Positions 10,150 to 20,526 of a stretch of 64,000 nt of DNA are shown piece by piece. The position numbers and the translations under genes are program-made. The notes under the pieces were generated by a model, which saw nothing but the letters and a program-made list of their open reading frames with translations, did no database searches and was not told the DNA's origin. The DNA is taken from NCBI RefSeq assembly GCF_032401055.1, contig NZ_CP135529.1:1116001-1180000 (forward strand), read 5' to 3'. Numbering within the stretch: position 1 is the stretch's first letter; each line of letters opens with the position of its first letter. This DNA comes from Tardiphaga sp. 709 (GTDB taxonomy: Bacteria; Pseudomonadota; Alphaproteobacteria; Rhizobiales; Xanthobacteraceae).

Positions 10150-10887
10150 TTACGCGAGTTTAGTCGGTGTCACTTCCGGCCCCGCCGGCTGATGCATCGC
10201 TGCATGCGACGGATCGGCGATCCAGGGCTGCTGGTTGACCATCGGAATGCGCCAGCCGCTGTGGCCGTCGCTGGCGAGATGATCGAGCCGCGTCACCGAA
10301 CAATTGTCGATGGTGAAAGCGAGGCCGCGATCCGGCTGATCGTTGAGCGCGAGGCCGATGGCTGCCTTGATCGTGCCGCCATGGGCGACCGCAATGATAT
10401 CCTTGCCCGCGTGTTCGGCATTGATGCGTTCGATGCCGCGGCGGACGCGGTTGTAGAGATCCATGAAGCTTTCGCCATTCGGCGATGGCTCGTCGATCGG
10501 CGCAAACCAGTAACTGCCGACATTGATCGGACGGCTGGCGAAGAACGCGGCGCGGTTCATGCCCTGCCAGTCGCCGAGATGCTGTTCGGCGAAATCCGCT
10601 TCATGCGGCATCGCGTCGGGCTTCGGAAATCCTGCGGCCCAGATCGCACTCGCCGTCTGATGCGTGCGCTTGAGATTGCTGGCGACCCAGACGGCATTGC
10701 GCGGCAGGATCTTGCCGACCGCATCGAACACCACGCGGTCACTGCAGTCGCAGTCCATGTCCTTCTGGCCGTAGATATTGCCGCCGTCACTCCGCACCGG
10801 CGCGTGTCGCACCCACCACCACCGCGTCGCCGTCACACCTTGAGGGACTGTATGCTGCGCCACGAACGGTTTCTCGGCGTTGGACAT
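10150..10887 (-). CDS. Histidine phosphatase (phosphoglycerate mutase-like) family protein
   Basis: The 245-residue product has the RHAP phosphohistidine motif (WWWVRHAPVRSDGG), a downstream ASNLKRTHQTASAI arginine motif, an acidic E in the EADFAEQHLGDWQG segment and the second catalytic histidine in IIAVAHGGTIKAAIGLAL. Members dephosphorylate sugar phosphates, cobalamin precursors or other small phosphates; nothing here fixes the substrate. The ATG at 10887 follows a GGTGG stretch. An in-frame GTG nine bases earlier is possible. It is first in a pair with the SDR gene at 9340. Confidence 0.85.
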   Translation of the reverse strand: MSNAEKPFVAQHTVPQGVTATRWWWVRHAPVRSDGGNIYGQKDMDCDCSDRVVFDAVGKILPRNAVWVASNLKRTHQTASAIWAAGFPKPDAMPHEADFAEQHLGDWQGMNRAAFFASRPINVGSYWFAPIDEPSPNGESFMDLYNRVRRGIERINAEHAGKDIIAVAHGGTIKAAIGLALNDQPDRGLAFTIDNCSVTRLDHLASDGHSGWRIPMVNQQPWIADPSHAAMHQPAGPEVTPTKLA

Positions 10888-11022
10888 CGTGACCACCCTT
10901 CAATACTGTTTCATCCGTCCTACGTCAGAGCGCGAAGCGCCTCAAGCATCTTCGCAGCTTGGCACGCATCATTGAATTCCATATGGCGGCACGCCGCACA
11001 AAAAACATACAGGGAGAGAGTT

Positions 11023-11808
11023 ATGGGCCGCCTCGCAGGCAAATCCGTCATCATCACCGGCGCAGGCAGCGGCATCGGCCGCGCCGCGGCGCAATTGTTC
11101 TCGCTGGAAGGCGCGAAGCTCATCATCGTCGACCGCAGCGAGAGCGTGCATGAGACCGCCAAACTTGTGAGCGATGCCGGCGGCACCATTGAAGCGATCA
11201 CGGCGGATGCCGGTTCCGAGAGCGATGTGAAATCCTATGTCGAAAAGGCATTATCAAGATACGGCAAGCTCGACGCGATCTGGGCCAATGCCGGCGTATC
11301 GGGCGGCCTCGTGCCGCTGCTGGAACAGACCGTCGAGCAATGGCAGGAGATCCTGCGCATCAATCTGATCGGGCCGTTTCTCGCAATCAAACATTCCATG
11401 CCGCATATGGTGAAACAGGGGCACGGCTCCATCGTCCTCACCGCCTCCGTCGCAGGCCTGAAGTCCGGCGCGTCCGGCCATCCTTATGCGTCGAGCAAGG
11501 CCGGCGTCATCAGCCTGGTGCAGACCACGGCCTATTCGCTGTCGGGCACCGGCGTGCGCATCAATGCCGTATGCCCCGGCCTGATCGAGACCGGCATGAC
11601 CAAGCCGATCTTCGACAACGCCAAGGAACGCGGCACGCAGGGCAAGATCGGCCAGCTCAATCCGCTGAAGCGCGCCGGCCAGCCGCATGAACTCGCGGCG
11701 ATGGGATTGTTTCTGGCGAGCGACGACGCGTCCTACGTCAACGGTCAGGCGATCCCGGTGGACGGCGGCCTGACAGCATCGATGCCTTACGCGGGCAAGC
11801 CGATCTAA
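11023..11808 (+). CDS. SDR-family oxidoreductase
   Basis: A second short-chain dehydrogenase, 261 residues, divergent from the phosphatase/SDR pair. It has SVIITGAGSGIGRAAAQLF, NAGVSGGLVPL, a catalytic serine in GSIVLTASVAGLKSG and YASSK, then PGLIETGMTKPIF and a C-terminal DDASYVNGQAIPVDGGLTA as in many cytosolic 3-oxoacyl reductase-like enzymes. The start is set by AGGGAGAGAG directly before the ATG. The open frame runs far upstream without a stop, but that stretch is antisense to real genes and has no protein character. Substrate unknown. Confidence 0.9.
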   Translation: MGRLAGKSVIITGAGSGIGRAAAQLFSLEGAKLIIVDRSESVHETAKLVSDAGGTIEAITADAGSESDVKSYVEKALSRYGKLDAIWANAGVSGGLVPLLEQTVEQWQEILRINLIGPFLAIKHSMPHMVKQGHGSIVLTASVAGLKSGASGHPYASSKAGVISLVQTTAYSLSGTGVRINAVCPGLIETGMTKPIFDNAKERGTQGKIGQLNPLKRAGQPHELAAMGLFLASDDASYVNGQAIPVDGGLTASMPYAGKPI

Positions 11809-11837
11809 GACGGAACGCGGGATGGGTTTGGCTTCGC

Positions 11838-13094
11838 TCAACTCATCCTGCGATCCAGAACAACTGCTGCATGGCCTCCTCGCGGTGCGGCCAATACGGC
11901 AAGCGCCGAGGCCACCTGAATGGCGACGCCGATGAAAATCGGTGTCGCGTAGCCGCCCGTAATGTCGCGCAGAAGCCCCATGGTTGCCGGCCCACAGGCA
12001 TTGATCACGCCGGCAATCCCGATGGACAGTCCGAGAACCACGCTGAACGCGTTCGACGGGAATTCGCGCTGAACGATTAGCGCCGGCAGCGTGATGAGAT
12101 TGCCCATCGAAAAGCCGAACACCGCGCAGGCAAGGAATAGCCCGGTCGTGCTGGTCGATAACCCCAATACGCTCAGTGCCGCAGCCTGGCTGAGGATCGA
12201 TACCGCGGCAACGCGGCGTGGGTCGACGCGGTCGGCAACGAGACCAAGCGCAATGCGCCCGACCAGCGACATGGCGGTTGTGAGCGAGACCGCGCCGCCC
12301 GCCGACTGAAATCCGATTACCGGCGTCAGGATCGATATCTGATGCACGATGAACGCAACCTGCACCAGGATCGCGAACGCGAATGGTGCGGTCAAGCTCC
12401 AGAAGCCGGGATCGCGCAGGAGGTCTGCACGTGACAATGGCGGAGCCGCATGTACAGCTTCGGCAATCCGCCGTTCCCCTGCGCGCGGGAATCGAACCAT
12501 GATTGCCACGACCGGCACAAGCATGATGGCCAACACGGCGGCGGCGATATCCAGCGCGTGACGAAATCCGGTGGCTTCGACTAGCAGGACCAGACCGGGC
12601 ATTAACAAGATGCCACTGAACGTCGCCCCGGTGAAGGTGAGACTGATCGCCAGGCCGCGTTTGCGGTCGAACCACGCACCGACGATCGCCGCAGCAGTGA
12701 TCGTCCCGAGGCCGACCCAGGCCAGCGCGAGCACGACAAAGCCCGCATAGAGATGCAGGAGAGAGTCCGCCGATGCCAGCAATACAAGACCTGCCGCAAG
12801 CGCGGCGACGCCCGCAAGGACCAGGCTGCGCGGACCGATCCAGCGCAACAGATCGCTGACGAACATCGATAGCAGGGAGCCCAGTACGAGACAGAGCGTA
12901 CTTCCCGTTGCGATTAGCCCGGTCGGCCAATCGTTGAGGCGGCGGAGTTCGGCGACATAGATGCCCTGCCCGTACAGGCCGAAACCGAAGATCGAGATCT
13001 GGACCAGAAACAGGGCGGCAACAATCCGCCAGCCCATATAGCGCAACGACGTCTCGTCAGCCGGATCGGTCTCGGCCATCGCATGCGTTTGCAT
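11838..13094 (-). CDS. MFS transporter
   Basis: The 418-residue product has about twelve hydrophobic helices with a short cytosolic N-terminus (MAETDPADETSLRYMGWRI). Loop motifs such as SDLLRWIGPRSLV after helix 2, GAWFDRKRGLAISLTFTGATFSG and the second-half VADRVDPRRVAAV fit the monocarboxylate/oxalate-formate type of MFS carriers. The cargo is unknown. An ATG at 13079 is an alternative start. It converges on the SDR gene at 11023 and is not obviously in an operon. Confidence 0.85.
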   Translation of the reverse strand: MQTHAMAETDPADETSLRYMGWRIVAALFLVQISIFGFGLYGQGIYVAELRRLNDWPTGLIATGSTLCLVLGSLLSMFVSDLLRWIGPRSLVLAGVAALAAGLVLLASADSLLHLYAGFVVLALAWVGLGTITAAAIVGAWFDRKRGLAISLTFTGATFSGILLMPGLVLLVEATGFRHALDIAAAVLAIMLVPVVAIMVRFPRAGERRIAEAVHAAPPLSRADLLRDPGFWSLTAPFAFAILVQVAFIVHQISILTPVIGFQSAGGAVSLTTAMSLVGRIALGLVADRVDPRRVAAVSILSQAAALSVLGLSTSTTGLFLACAVFGFSMGNLITLPALIVQREFPSNAFSVVLGLSIGIAGVINACGPATMGLLRDITGGYATPIFIGVAIQVASALAVLAAPRGGHAAVVLDRRMS

Positions 13095-13198
13095 TTCCCC
13101 ACCGCCGCGCTCAATGCGTCTCCATAGAACGCTACCTATGATTGCAGCGCCATGCCATCGCTGCGTATCGGATGGCGGTCAAGAAATAACGCAGAGCG

Positions 13199-14110
13199 TT
13201 ACAATCCGTCAGGCGGAGCGTTCGACGAATTCGTCGCCAGCAAACGGTCGCGCACGCGCTCGCGGTGGAACGTGTAGATGCCGGACAACACGATCACGCC
13301 CGCGCCGAGCACCATCATGGCGTCGGGTACATCACCGAAGACCAGATAGCCCAACAGCATCGCGTACAACATCTGCGAATAGCGCATCGGCGCGACCGAC
13401 GAGACGTCGCCGACGCGCAGCGCGAGGATGACGCACTGGAATCCGATCAGTGTCATCACCGCCGCCAGCGCCAGCAAAGCGAGCAGATGAACCGATGGCA
13501 CGCTCCAGTCCCCGTGCAGCAGCGTGAACACGGCCCCTGCCAGGGTCACCGCAACGGCGGTGAGAAAGGTCACGAACAGCGTGGGAATCTCGGCCGGGAT
13601 GCGTTTGGTGACGAGATCGCGCGTGGCGTAGAACAACACCGATAGCAGCGCCACCAAAGTGAACTGGCTGAACCCCTCGGCACCCGGCCGCACGATGATC
13701 AGCACGCCAATGAAGCCCGCGGCAATCGCCAGCCATCGCCGCCACCCCACCGGTTCGCCCAGGATCAGCACGGCGCCGCAGGTCATCACCAGCGGCAGCG
13801 ATTGAACGATGGCGGTCACATTGGCGAGCGGTAGCGCGCTGACCGCGACCAGGAACAGCGCCGAGCCGCCGATCTCCCCGGAGATGCGCAGCGCCACTGA
13901 CGGCACGAACAGCAGCCGCAGCGGCCGCAGCGCGCCCTGATGCGCCGCCAGCGCACCGATCATGACGCTGGCAAACAGCCCGCGCAGCATCATCACCTGG
14001 CTGAAATGCATCTGCACGGTGAGGAATTTGGCAATGGCGTCGTTGATGCTGAAAGTAGCCATGGAGACAGCCATCAGCAGGCTGCCGCGCAGATTGGGAG
14101 AGAGAGGCAA
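13199..14110 (-). CDS. EamA/DMT-family permease, tandem copy 1
   Basis: A ten-helix drug/metabolite transporter with two EamA repeats. The TTG start at 14110, preceded by AGGA, yields 303 residues beginning (M)PLSPNLRGSLLMAVSMATFS, exactly the length and start of its neighbour at 14273. The two proteins share long identical stretches (ALRPLR, WRRWLAIAAGF, KRIPAEIP, MLLGYLVFGDVP) and look about two-thirds identical by eye. DMT members export amino acids or other metabolites; the cargo is unknown. A longer ATG start at 14161 lacks a counterpart in the paralogue. Confidence 0.85.
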   Translation of the reverse strand: MPLSPNLRGSLLMAVSMATFSINDAIAKFLTVQMHFSQVMMLRGLFASVMIGALAAHQGALRPLRLLFVPSVALRISGEIGGSALFLVAVSALPLANVTAIVQSLPLVMTCGAVLILGEPVGWRRWLAIAAGFIGVLIIVRPGAEGFSQFTLVALLSVLFYATRDLVTKRIPAEIPTLFVTFLTAVAVTLAGAVFTLLHGDWSVPSVHLLALLALAAVMTLIGFQCVILALRVGDVSSVAPMRYSQMLYAMLLGYLVFGDVPDAMMVLGAGVIVLSGIYTFHRERVRDRLLATNSSNAPPDGL

Positions 14111-14272
14111 GACAATCCTGGGTGAGTTACGGTCAGAGCAGACAGGCTCTGAACAGAGCAAGACTCAGGCCAAATGATTGCGCGTCATCTGCACCAAAAC
14201 GGACAAGCGAGCCAGATGGCTCACGCGTCCCTGCCATTCACTGCGCGCTGGCCTGATGGCCCGGCGCCAAGC

Positions 14273-15184
14273 CTACAACCCATCCGGCGGCATGCTCGGC
14301 GCACTGGCCGCCGGCAACCGGTTGCGAACACGCTCGCGATGGAACGCATAAAGACCGGACAGCACGATCACCGACGCGCCGAGAACCATCGGGCCGTCGG
14401 GCACATCACCGAACACGAGGTAGCCAAGCAACATGGCCCACAGCAGTTGCGAGTACCGGAACGGCGCAACAGCGGAGATATCGCCGGCGCGCAGCGCCAG
14501 GATCACGCACTGATATCCAATCAGCACCAGCACAGCGGCGAGGGCCAGCAGGCCGAGCGACCGGTTCGAGGGTGGCGTCCAGCCGCCCAGCGGAACGAGC
14601 AGGATGGCGCCGACGATCGTCACAACGATCGTCGTCAATAACGTGACGAACAGTGAAGGGATTTCGGCCGGAATGCGCTTGGTCGCGAGATCGCGCACGG
14701 TACAGAACGCGACCGACAACAGCGCCAGCAGTGAAAACTGGTTGAAGCCCTCCACGCCGGGCCGGACCACAATGAGAACGCCGACGAAGCCCGCGGCGAT
14801 CGCCAGCCAGCGCCGCCAGCCCACCTGCTCACCGAAGATGAGTGCCGCACCGAGCGTGATCGCGAGTGGCAGCGATTGAAAGATCGACGATACATTCGCA
14901 AGGGGCAGATGTGCGAGCGACGCCAGAAAAGTCACGGTGCCGCCGATCTCGCCGAATACGCGCAGCGCCACCGACGGCACGAACAGGATGCGCAGTGGAC
15001 GCAGTGCCTTCTGCTGGGTGGCGAGCGCGCCGATCAGCACGACAGCGAACAGACCGCGCACCAGCATCACCTGGCCGAAGTTCATGTGCAGCGTCAGGAA
15101 TTTCGTAAGCGCGTCGTTGAGGCTGAAGCCGGCCATGGCCGTGGCCATCAGCACGCTGCCGCGAAGATTGGGAGAGAGAGGCAA
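14273..15184 (-). CDS. EamA/DMT-family permease, tandem copy 2
   Basis: A 303-residue ten-helix permease that starts with TTG at 15184 (GGA eight bases upstream). It is the tandem paralogue of the gene at 13199, in the same orientation, with a spacer of about 160 bp. Both end in a matching FHRERVR...PPDGL tail, so the duplication covered the whole gene. Divergence is spread over the length, which points to an old duplication rather than an assembly artefact. Confidence 0.85.
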   Translation of the reverse strand: MPLSPNLRGSVLMATAMAGFSLNDALTKFLTLHMNFGQVMLVRGLFAVVLIGALATQQKALRPLRILFVPSVALRVFGEIGGTVTFLASLAHLPLANVSSIFQSLPLAITLGAALIFGEQVGWRRWLAIAAGFVGVLIVVRPGVEGFNQFSLLALLSVAFCTVRDLATKRIPAEIPSLFVTLLTTIVVTIVGAILLVPLGGWTPPSNRSLGLLALAAVLVLIGYQCVILALRAGDISAVAPFRYSQLLWAMLLGYLVFGDVPDGPMVLGASVIVLSGLYAFHRERVRNRLPAASAPSMPPDGL

Positions 15185-15261
15185 GTGCGTTTCCAGGTCG
15201 ATCGACGCAGCAGCACTTGCTGCGGCCGGCCCTCTTAGCGGGGCATCTCTGAAGCGATCAT

Positions 15262-15293
15262 GAAAGAGGCGCGATCCCCAGTCGGTCGCGCCT
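15262..15293 (-). terminator. Terminator hairpin after the phosphotransferase gene
   Basis: An 8-bp perfect stem (15267-15274 with 15286-15293, AGGCGCGA/TCGCGCCT) lies directly after the stop codon at 15302; on the minus strand it is followed by CTTTCATG, a short U-tract. Confidence 0.6.
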
Positions 15294-15301
15294 CCTATCG
15301 T

Positions 15302-16363
15302 CTATTTCGCGCCGGCGAGCTGCGCGTATTTCCACGACGCCTGCGCCAGCGGCACGGTGCGCTTGGCTGACTCCATCGCCTTGGCCGACGACGCGGTGCC
15401 ATCGCGGACGCGGCCGGCAATGCCCTGCAGAATGCCGGTGAGCCGGAACAGGTTGTAGCAATAGTACCAGTTCAGATCCGGCACGCTCTTGCGGCCGGCC
15501 TTGTCGCAATAGATCCTGGCGGCTTCATCCATGGTCGGGATGTTGAGCGCCTTGAAGTCGAGCCCGTCGAGGCCCGGCATGATCCACTGCATCAGGAGAT
15601 AGGTGAAGTCGGCCATCGGATCGCCCAATGTCGACAGCTCCCAGTCGAGCACCGCCTGCACCTTCGGCTGCGTCGTATGGAACACCATGTTGTCGATGCG
15701 GTAGTCGCCATGCACCACCGACACCCGCTCCTGCTCCGGCACCGACGTCGGCAGCCATTCGATCAGCCGCTCCATTTCCGGAATGAGCTGCGTCTCGGAG
15801 GCGCGATACTGCTTGGTCCAGCGATCGACCTGACGCGAAAAGTAATTGCCGGGACGGCCGAAATCGCCGAGCCCGATTTTTTCGGGATCGTAGCTGTGCA
15901 GTTGCGCCAGCGTCTCGATCTTCGCGGTGAAGATCGCGCGGCGATCTTCCTTCGGCACCGTTGGCAGCGCCGGGTCCCAGAAGATCCGGCCGTCTTCCAT
16001 CGACATGATGTAGAACGCCGAACCGATGACATTGTCATCGGTGCAGAGCGCATAGGCCTTGGCGACCGGGAAGCCCTGCTTGCCCAATGCCGCGATCACC
16101 TTGTATTCGCGATCGACGGCGTGCGCCGATGGCAGAAGCTTGCCGAACGGCTTGCGCCGCATCACGTAGGACTGCTTCGGCGTATTCAGCCGATAGGTCG
16201 GGTTGCTTTGTCCGCCCTTGAACTGCAGGACAGTCAGCGGTCCCTCATAGCCTTCCACATGCTCGCGCATCCAGGCCTCGAGGCTCATCTCGTCGAAGCG
16301 ATGCCGCTCCTCGACTGGCCTCGTGCCGTTATACTCGTCGTCGCGCTTCACACCATCGGTCAC
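15302..16363 (-). CDS. Phosphotransferase family protein (aminoglycoside phosphotransferase/ACAD10-kinase type)
   Basis: The 353-residue product has the kinase-like APH fold: an N-lobe with FKGGQSNPTYRL and YVMRRKPFG, a catalytic loop VVHGDYRIDNMVF and a metal-binding DWELSTLGDPMADF. In humans this domain is fused to an acyl-CoA dehydrogenase in ACAD10/ACAD11, where it phosphorylates 4-hydroxy fatty acyl intermediates before dehydrogenation. Here the separate gene follows an acyl-CoA dehydrogenase gene by 22 bp, so I infer the same two-step job in hydroxy-fatty-acid breakdown. The start is a GTG at 16363 with GGAG six bases upstream. Confidence 0.85.
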   Translation of the reverse strand: MTDGVKRDDEYNGTRPVEERHRFDEMSLEAWMREHVEGYEGPLTVLQFKGGQSNPTYRLNTPKQSYVMRRKPFGKLLPSAHAVDREYKVIAALGKQGFPVAKAYALCTDDNVIGSAFYIMSMEDGRIFWDPALPTVPKEDRRAIFTAKIETLAQLHSYDPEKIGLGDFGRPGNYFSRQVDRWTKQYRASETQLIPEMERLIEWLPTSVPEQERVSVVHGDYRIDNMVFHTTQPKVQAVLDWELSTLGDPMADFTYLLMQWIMPGLDGLDFKALNIPTMDEAARIYCDKAGRKSVPDLNWYYCYNLFRLTGILQGIAGRVRDGTASSAKAMESAKRTVPLAQASWKYAQLAGAK

Positions 16364-16385
16364 GTCAGTCTCCGCTTAGCGTTTC

Positions 16386-17621
<1,236 letters not shown>

Positions 17622-17774
17622 GGGGCGATCCTCGCGTTTTTTAGAATTGTTGGCGGCACTGTTGTCCCGTCGCTGGATCACCGCAAGAGCAAATTTGTCT
17701 CTGCAAATGCGGCACAGATCCGCGCGGGGGCGATGGCGTTGAGCAGATGCAATATGCCATCAGGCGCACATTGA

Positions 17775-17820
17775 CATTTCCCGACGCTCAAACGATAGTT
17801 TCATACACGCGTTTGAAATG
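17775..17820. promoter_or_regulatory. Nested inverted repeats between acyl-CoA dehydrogenase and TetR genes (operator candidate)
   Basis: Three nested inverted pairs are visible: CATTTC (17775-17780)/GAAATG (17815-17820), TCAAACG (17788-17794)/CGTTTGA (17810-17816), and TTTCA (17799-17803)/TGAAA (17814-17818). They lie in the 270-bp divergent region. TetR-family proteins bind such dyads and usually sit next to their own gene, so autoregulation plus control of the dehydrogenase is the simplest reading. Confidence 0.5.
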
Positions 17821-17891
17821 CAATGACCCCGATCCGCGCCACTTGCATGGGGCCATGTTGCAAAAGGACCGGTTTTGATCAGGACGATCGC

Positions 17892-18563
17892 ATGGCAGCA
17901 GACCACACACGGACGGCGATCATCACCGCAGCCGAACGGCTCTATGCCGAACGCGGCTTTGCGGATGTGACCATGCGCGACATCGTGGCCGCAGCGGACG
18001 TCAATCTCGCGGCGGTGAATTATCATTTCGGCAGCAAGGACGAACTGATCGCCGAACTGTTCGTGACGCGCAGCCTCGCCACCAATCGCGAGCGCCTGCG
18101 CGAATTGAAGGCGGCGGAGGAAGCCGGCGACGGCCGCGCCGACATCAATGCGATCTTTGCCGCGCTGGTCGGCCCGACGCTGCGCGGCTGTCTCGGCCCG
18201 GAGAAGCAGCGCTCGGATGCCGCACGTTTCATGATCCGCGCCTCGATCGAATCCGTGCCGCCGATCCGCAAGATCAAGAACCGCGAGGTCGATCACCTCA
18301 AGCGCTTCGCCGCGGCGATGCGCCGGTCCCTGCCCGATCAGGACCCCGCCGACATCTTCTGGGCGCTGCATTTCGCGCTGGCCATGGCGCACCAGACCAT
18401 CCGCGACAGCGAACGCCTGACGCGGATGTCCGACGGGCTGTGCGACCTCAACGATGTGCAGGCGATCACCGACCGCGTGGTTGCGGTCGCTGTCATGGCG
18501 CTGACGGGGAAACCCGCCAAGGCCCCGCTGAAGGAACCGGCCAAAGCGAAAGCGCGCGCCTGA
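17892..18563 (+). CDS. TetR/AcrR-family transcriptional regulator
   Basis: A 223-residue protein whose N-terminal 50 residues form a TetR helix-turn-helix: RTAIITAAERLYAERGFADVTM, then RDIVAAADVNLAAVNYHFGSKDELIAELF. The C-terminal ligand domain is all-alpha and unassigned, with a low-complexity Ala/Lys/Pro tail. The ATG at 17892 has AGGA seven bases upstream; earlier in-frame starts run into the operator region. It is divergent from the acyl-CoA dehydrogenase/phosphotransferase pair, so an acyl-CoA-type ligand is plausible but unproven. Confidence 0.9.
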   Translation: MAADHTRTAIITAAERLYAERGFADVTMRDIVAAADVNLAAVNYHFGSKDELIAELFVTRSLATNRERLRELKAAEEAGDGRADINAIFAALVGPTLRGCLGPEKQRSDAARFMIRASIESVPPIRKIKNREVDHLKRFAAAMRRSLPDQDPADIFWALHFALAMAHQTIRDSERLTRMSDGLCDLNDVQAITDRVVAVAVMALTGKPAKAPLKEPAKAKARA

Positions 18564-18647
18564 ACGGTAAAGCCCGGTTCCCGCTCAGATTGCTGGTGAC
18601 GTCCCGCCGATTCGCAGCGTATTCCGGGGGCGGATCGGGACCCCAGC

Positions 18648-19376
18648 ATGAGCGCACAGGACGCCATCGACTTCGTGTCGGACAATATCACGGAAGTGGG
18701 CACGCTGATGCGCTCGCTGTCCGGCCGCTATGAAGGCATCTTCGGCAATTTGCGCGCCGCCTATGGCGTCGCCTTCGAACAGGCCGACAGCATCGCCGAC
18801 GCCGCCCGCGATGCGTCCGCCATTGCCGATGCCGCCACGACAGCCATTCGCGACCACATCCCGAACCAGCCCGGCAATGCCTGCACCAGCGGCTGCGCCG
18901 CCTGCTGTCATCTCTATGTCCAGGTGCCGCCCGGCACCGCGACCGTGATGGCAAGGCATATCGCCGCGCATTTCACGCCGGACGAACAGACGGCACTCCG
19001 CGCCCGCCTCGAAATCGCCGCGGCTGCCGCGCGCGATGCCGCCGATGTCATGAAACTTCGCATGCGCTGCGCGCTGCTCGGCGCCGACAATCGCTGCACG
19101 GTCTACGAGGTCCGCCCGCTGACCTGCCGCGCCTTCACCTCGCGCTCGGTGGCGCGCTGCCATGACGTGGTGTTCGGCGATGTACCCAAGGGCACCGGCG
19201 TCGAGCAGAACGCCGCGCATTTCCGCATTCACATGGAAGCAACCTTCGCGCTGGAGCAAGCCGCGCGCAATCGCGGGCTGCCGGATGCGCAAAAGGGACT
19301 GGCACAGGCGCTGCTGGATGAAATGGGCGCCATCGCTGGGCCTGCACTGGAAGCGAAGCGCCATACCGGCTCGTGA
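18648..19376 (+). CDS. YkgJ-family cysteine cluster protein
   Basis: The 242-residue product carries the cysteine pattern of the YkgJ/Fe-S-oxidoreductase-like family: CTSGCAACCHLYVQVPP, then RCALLGADNRCTVYEVRPLTCRAFTSRSVARC. The clustered cysteines probably bind a zinc ion or iron-sulfur cluster. Biochemistry of the family is poorly known. It follows the TetR gene by 84 bp on the same strand and could be a readthrough partner, but the link is weak. Confidence 0.8.
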   Translation: MSAQDAIDFVSDNITEVGTLMRSLSGRYEGIFGNLRAAYGVAFEQADSIADAARDASAIADAATTAIRDHIPNQPGNACTSGCAACCHLYVQVPPGTATVMARHIAAHFTPDEQTALRARLEIAAAAARDAADVMKLRMRCALLGADNRCTVYEVRPLTCRAFTSRSVARCHDVVFGDVPKGTGVEQNAAHFRIHMEATFALEQAARNRGLPDAQKGLAQALLDEMGAIAGPALEAKRHTGS

Positions 19377-19450
19377 TGGCGAATGCGCGAACTCGCTCAC
19401 GACCAGTTCACCCGACATCGTCCAGGGGCTGACGCCCGCTCTGCCACCGG

Positions 19451-19684
19451 CTATCGGCGCCGCCATTTCCGTGCGTGGTGGACTGGCGCAGAGGCAGTTG
19501 GCTTTGGAAAGATCGAGCCCGATTGGTTTGTGACGTAGCCGCGGGATTCCTGTAGTCGGCGCTGGTAGCCCGGCGAGTTCATAATGTTACTGGCACCGCC
19601 TCGGGCAGATGCAGCATCAGCGAGCGCGAGTTCAGCAACGGCAGCCAGGATGAGTAGCGCAGCTTTCTTTGACATGATGGTCAT
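19451..19684 (-). CDS. Small secreted protein, function unknown
   Basis: The 77-residue product starts with a lysine-containing, hydrophobic signal peptide (MTIMSKKAALLILAAVAELA ... ASA) and leaves a mature peptide of roughly 50 residues rich in R, G, S and aromatic residues, ending in HHARKWRRR. GGAGAGG lies 8-9 bases before the ATG at 19684. No family is recognised. The signal peptide and ribosome binding site make it more likely real than chance. Confidence 0.6.
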   Translation of the reverse strand: MTIMSKKAALLILAAVAELALADAASARGGASNIMNSPGYQRRLQESRGYVTNQSGSIFPKPTASAPVHHARKWRRR

Positions 19685-19880
19685 AGTTCGAACCTCTCCG
19701 ACCTGAGCAAGCAGCGCAAGGCAAAATCGTTCCGATAATCACCTGGCACCTGAAATGAGGCTGCAACCGCGTAGCCGCGTTCCCGATCACCGCGTCGTGA
19801 TCCTCCCCCGCGTAATCATCGCGATCCCCGAACGTAACTCTCCCGGCACCAAGCCAGAGCGTCACGTGAAAGGACGAAAT

Positions 19881-20495
19881 ATGAGAGCGTTTTCTGCTGT
19901 AATCACCGGGCTGGGCATTGCCCTGCTGAGTGCAGCCACCATTTCCGCCGCAAGCGCAGCCGAAACGGTTCGCGTGCGCGGCACGGTCGAGAGTGTCGAC
20001 GGCGCGAAGCTGACGGTCAAAACCCGCGAGGGCAATTCCACCGCGATCAAGCTGAACGACAACTGGAAAGTCACCGGCGTGGCCAAGGCCTCGCTCAATG
20101 ACATCAAGCCCGGCGACTTCGTCGGCATCGCCTCACTGCCCAAATCGCGCGGCGGCGACGGCGCCCTCGAAGTCCTGATCTTTCCGGCGGGCATGAAGGG
20201 CACCGGCGAAGGCAGCTATCCCTGGGATCTGAAGCCCAACAGCACCATGACCAACGCCACCGTCACCAACGCCGTCAAGGACGTCGACGGCCGTAACATC
20301 ACGGTGACCTTCCACGGCAAGGAAAAGACCATCTCGGTTGCGGATGACACCACGGTCGTCACCTTTGCCGCTGCCGCGCAGGCCGACCTGAAGCCGGGCA
20401 CGGCGGTGTTCGTGCCGTCGCAGAAGGCGGACGACGGAACGCTCTCCACCGGCAACGTGGTCGCCGGCACCAATGGCGTCGTGCCGCCGATGTAG
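19881..20495 (+). CDS. Periplasmic protein with two DUF5666-like modules
   Basis: The 204-residue product begins with a signal peptide (MRAFSAVITGLGIALLSAAT ... SAASAAE). The mature part holds two OB-fold-like repeats: VRVRGTVESVDGAKLTVKTREG ... INDIKPGDFVGIASL-type sequence and a second copy NAVKDVDGRNITVTFHGKEKTISVADDTTVVTF ... LKPGTAVFVPSQ. Such repeats occur in DUF5666/metal-binding-like proteins of unknown role. AGGA precedes the ATG at 19881. Monocistronic by appearance. Confidence 0.75.
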   Translation: MRAFSAVITGLGIALLSAATISAASAAETVRVRGTVESVDGAKLTVKTREGNSTAIKLNDNWKVTGVAKASLNDIKPGDFVGIASLPKSRGGDGALEVLIFPAGMKGTGEGSYPWDLKPNSTMTNATVTNAVKDVDGRNITVTFHGKEKTISVADDTTVVTFAAAAQADLKPGTAVFVPSQKADDGTLSTGNVVAGTNGVVPPM

Positions 20496-20526
20496 CCCGC
20501 GCGAAGCGCACATTGCGCTAGGAGGA

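Noticed and set aside
9247-11808. An 853-codon plus-strand open frame
   Set aside because: Only the last 262 codons (from 11023) show dehydrogenase sequence and a ribosome binding site. The rest is antisense to the SDR and histidine phosphatase genes and is arginine/histidine-rich shadow coding.
11254-12930. A 558-codon minus-strand open frame
   Set aside because: It is a shifted-frame shadow of the MFS gene and the antisense of the SDR gene; no domain, abnormal composition.
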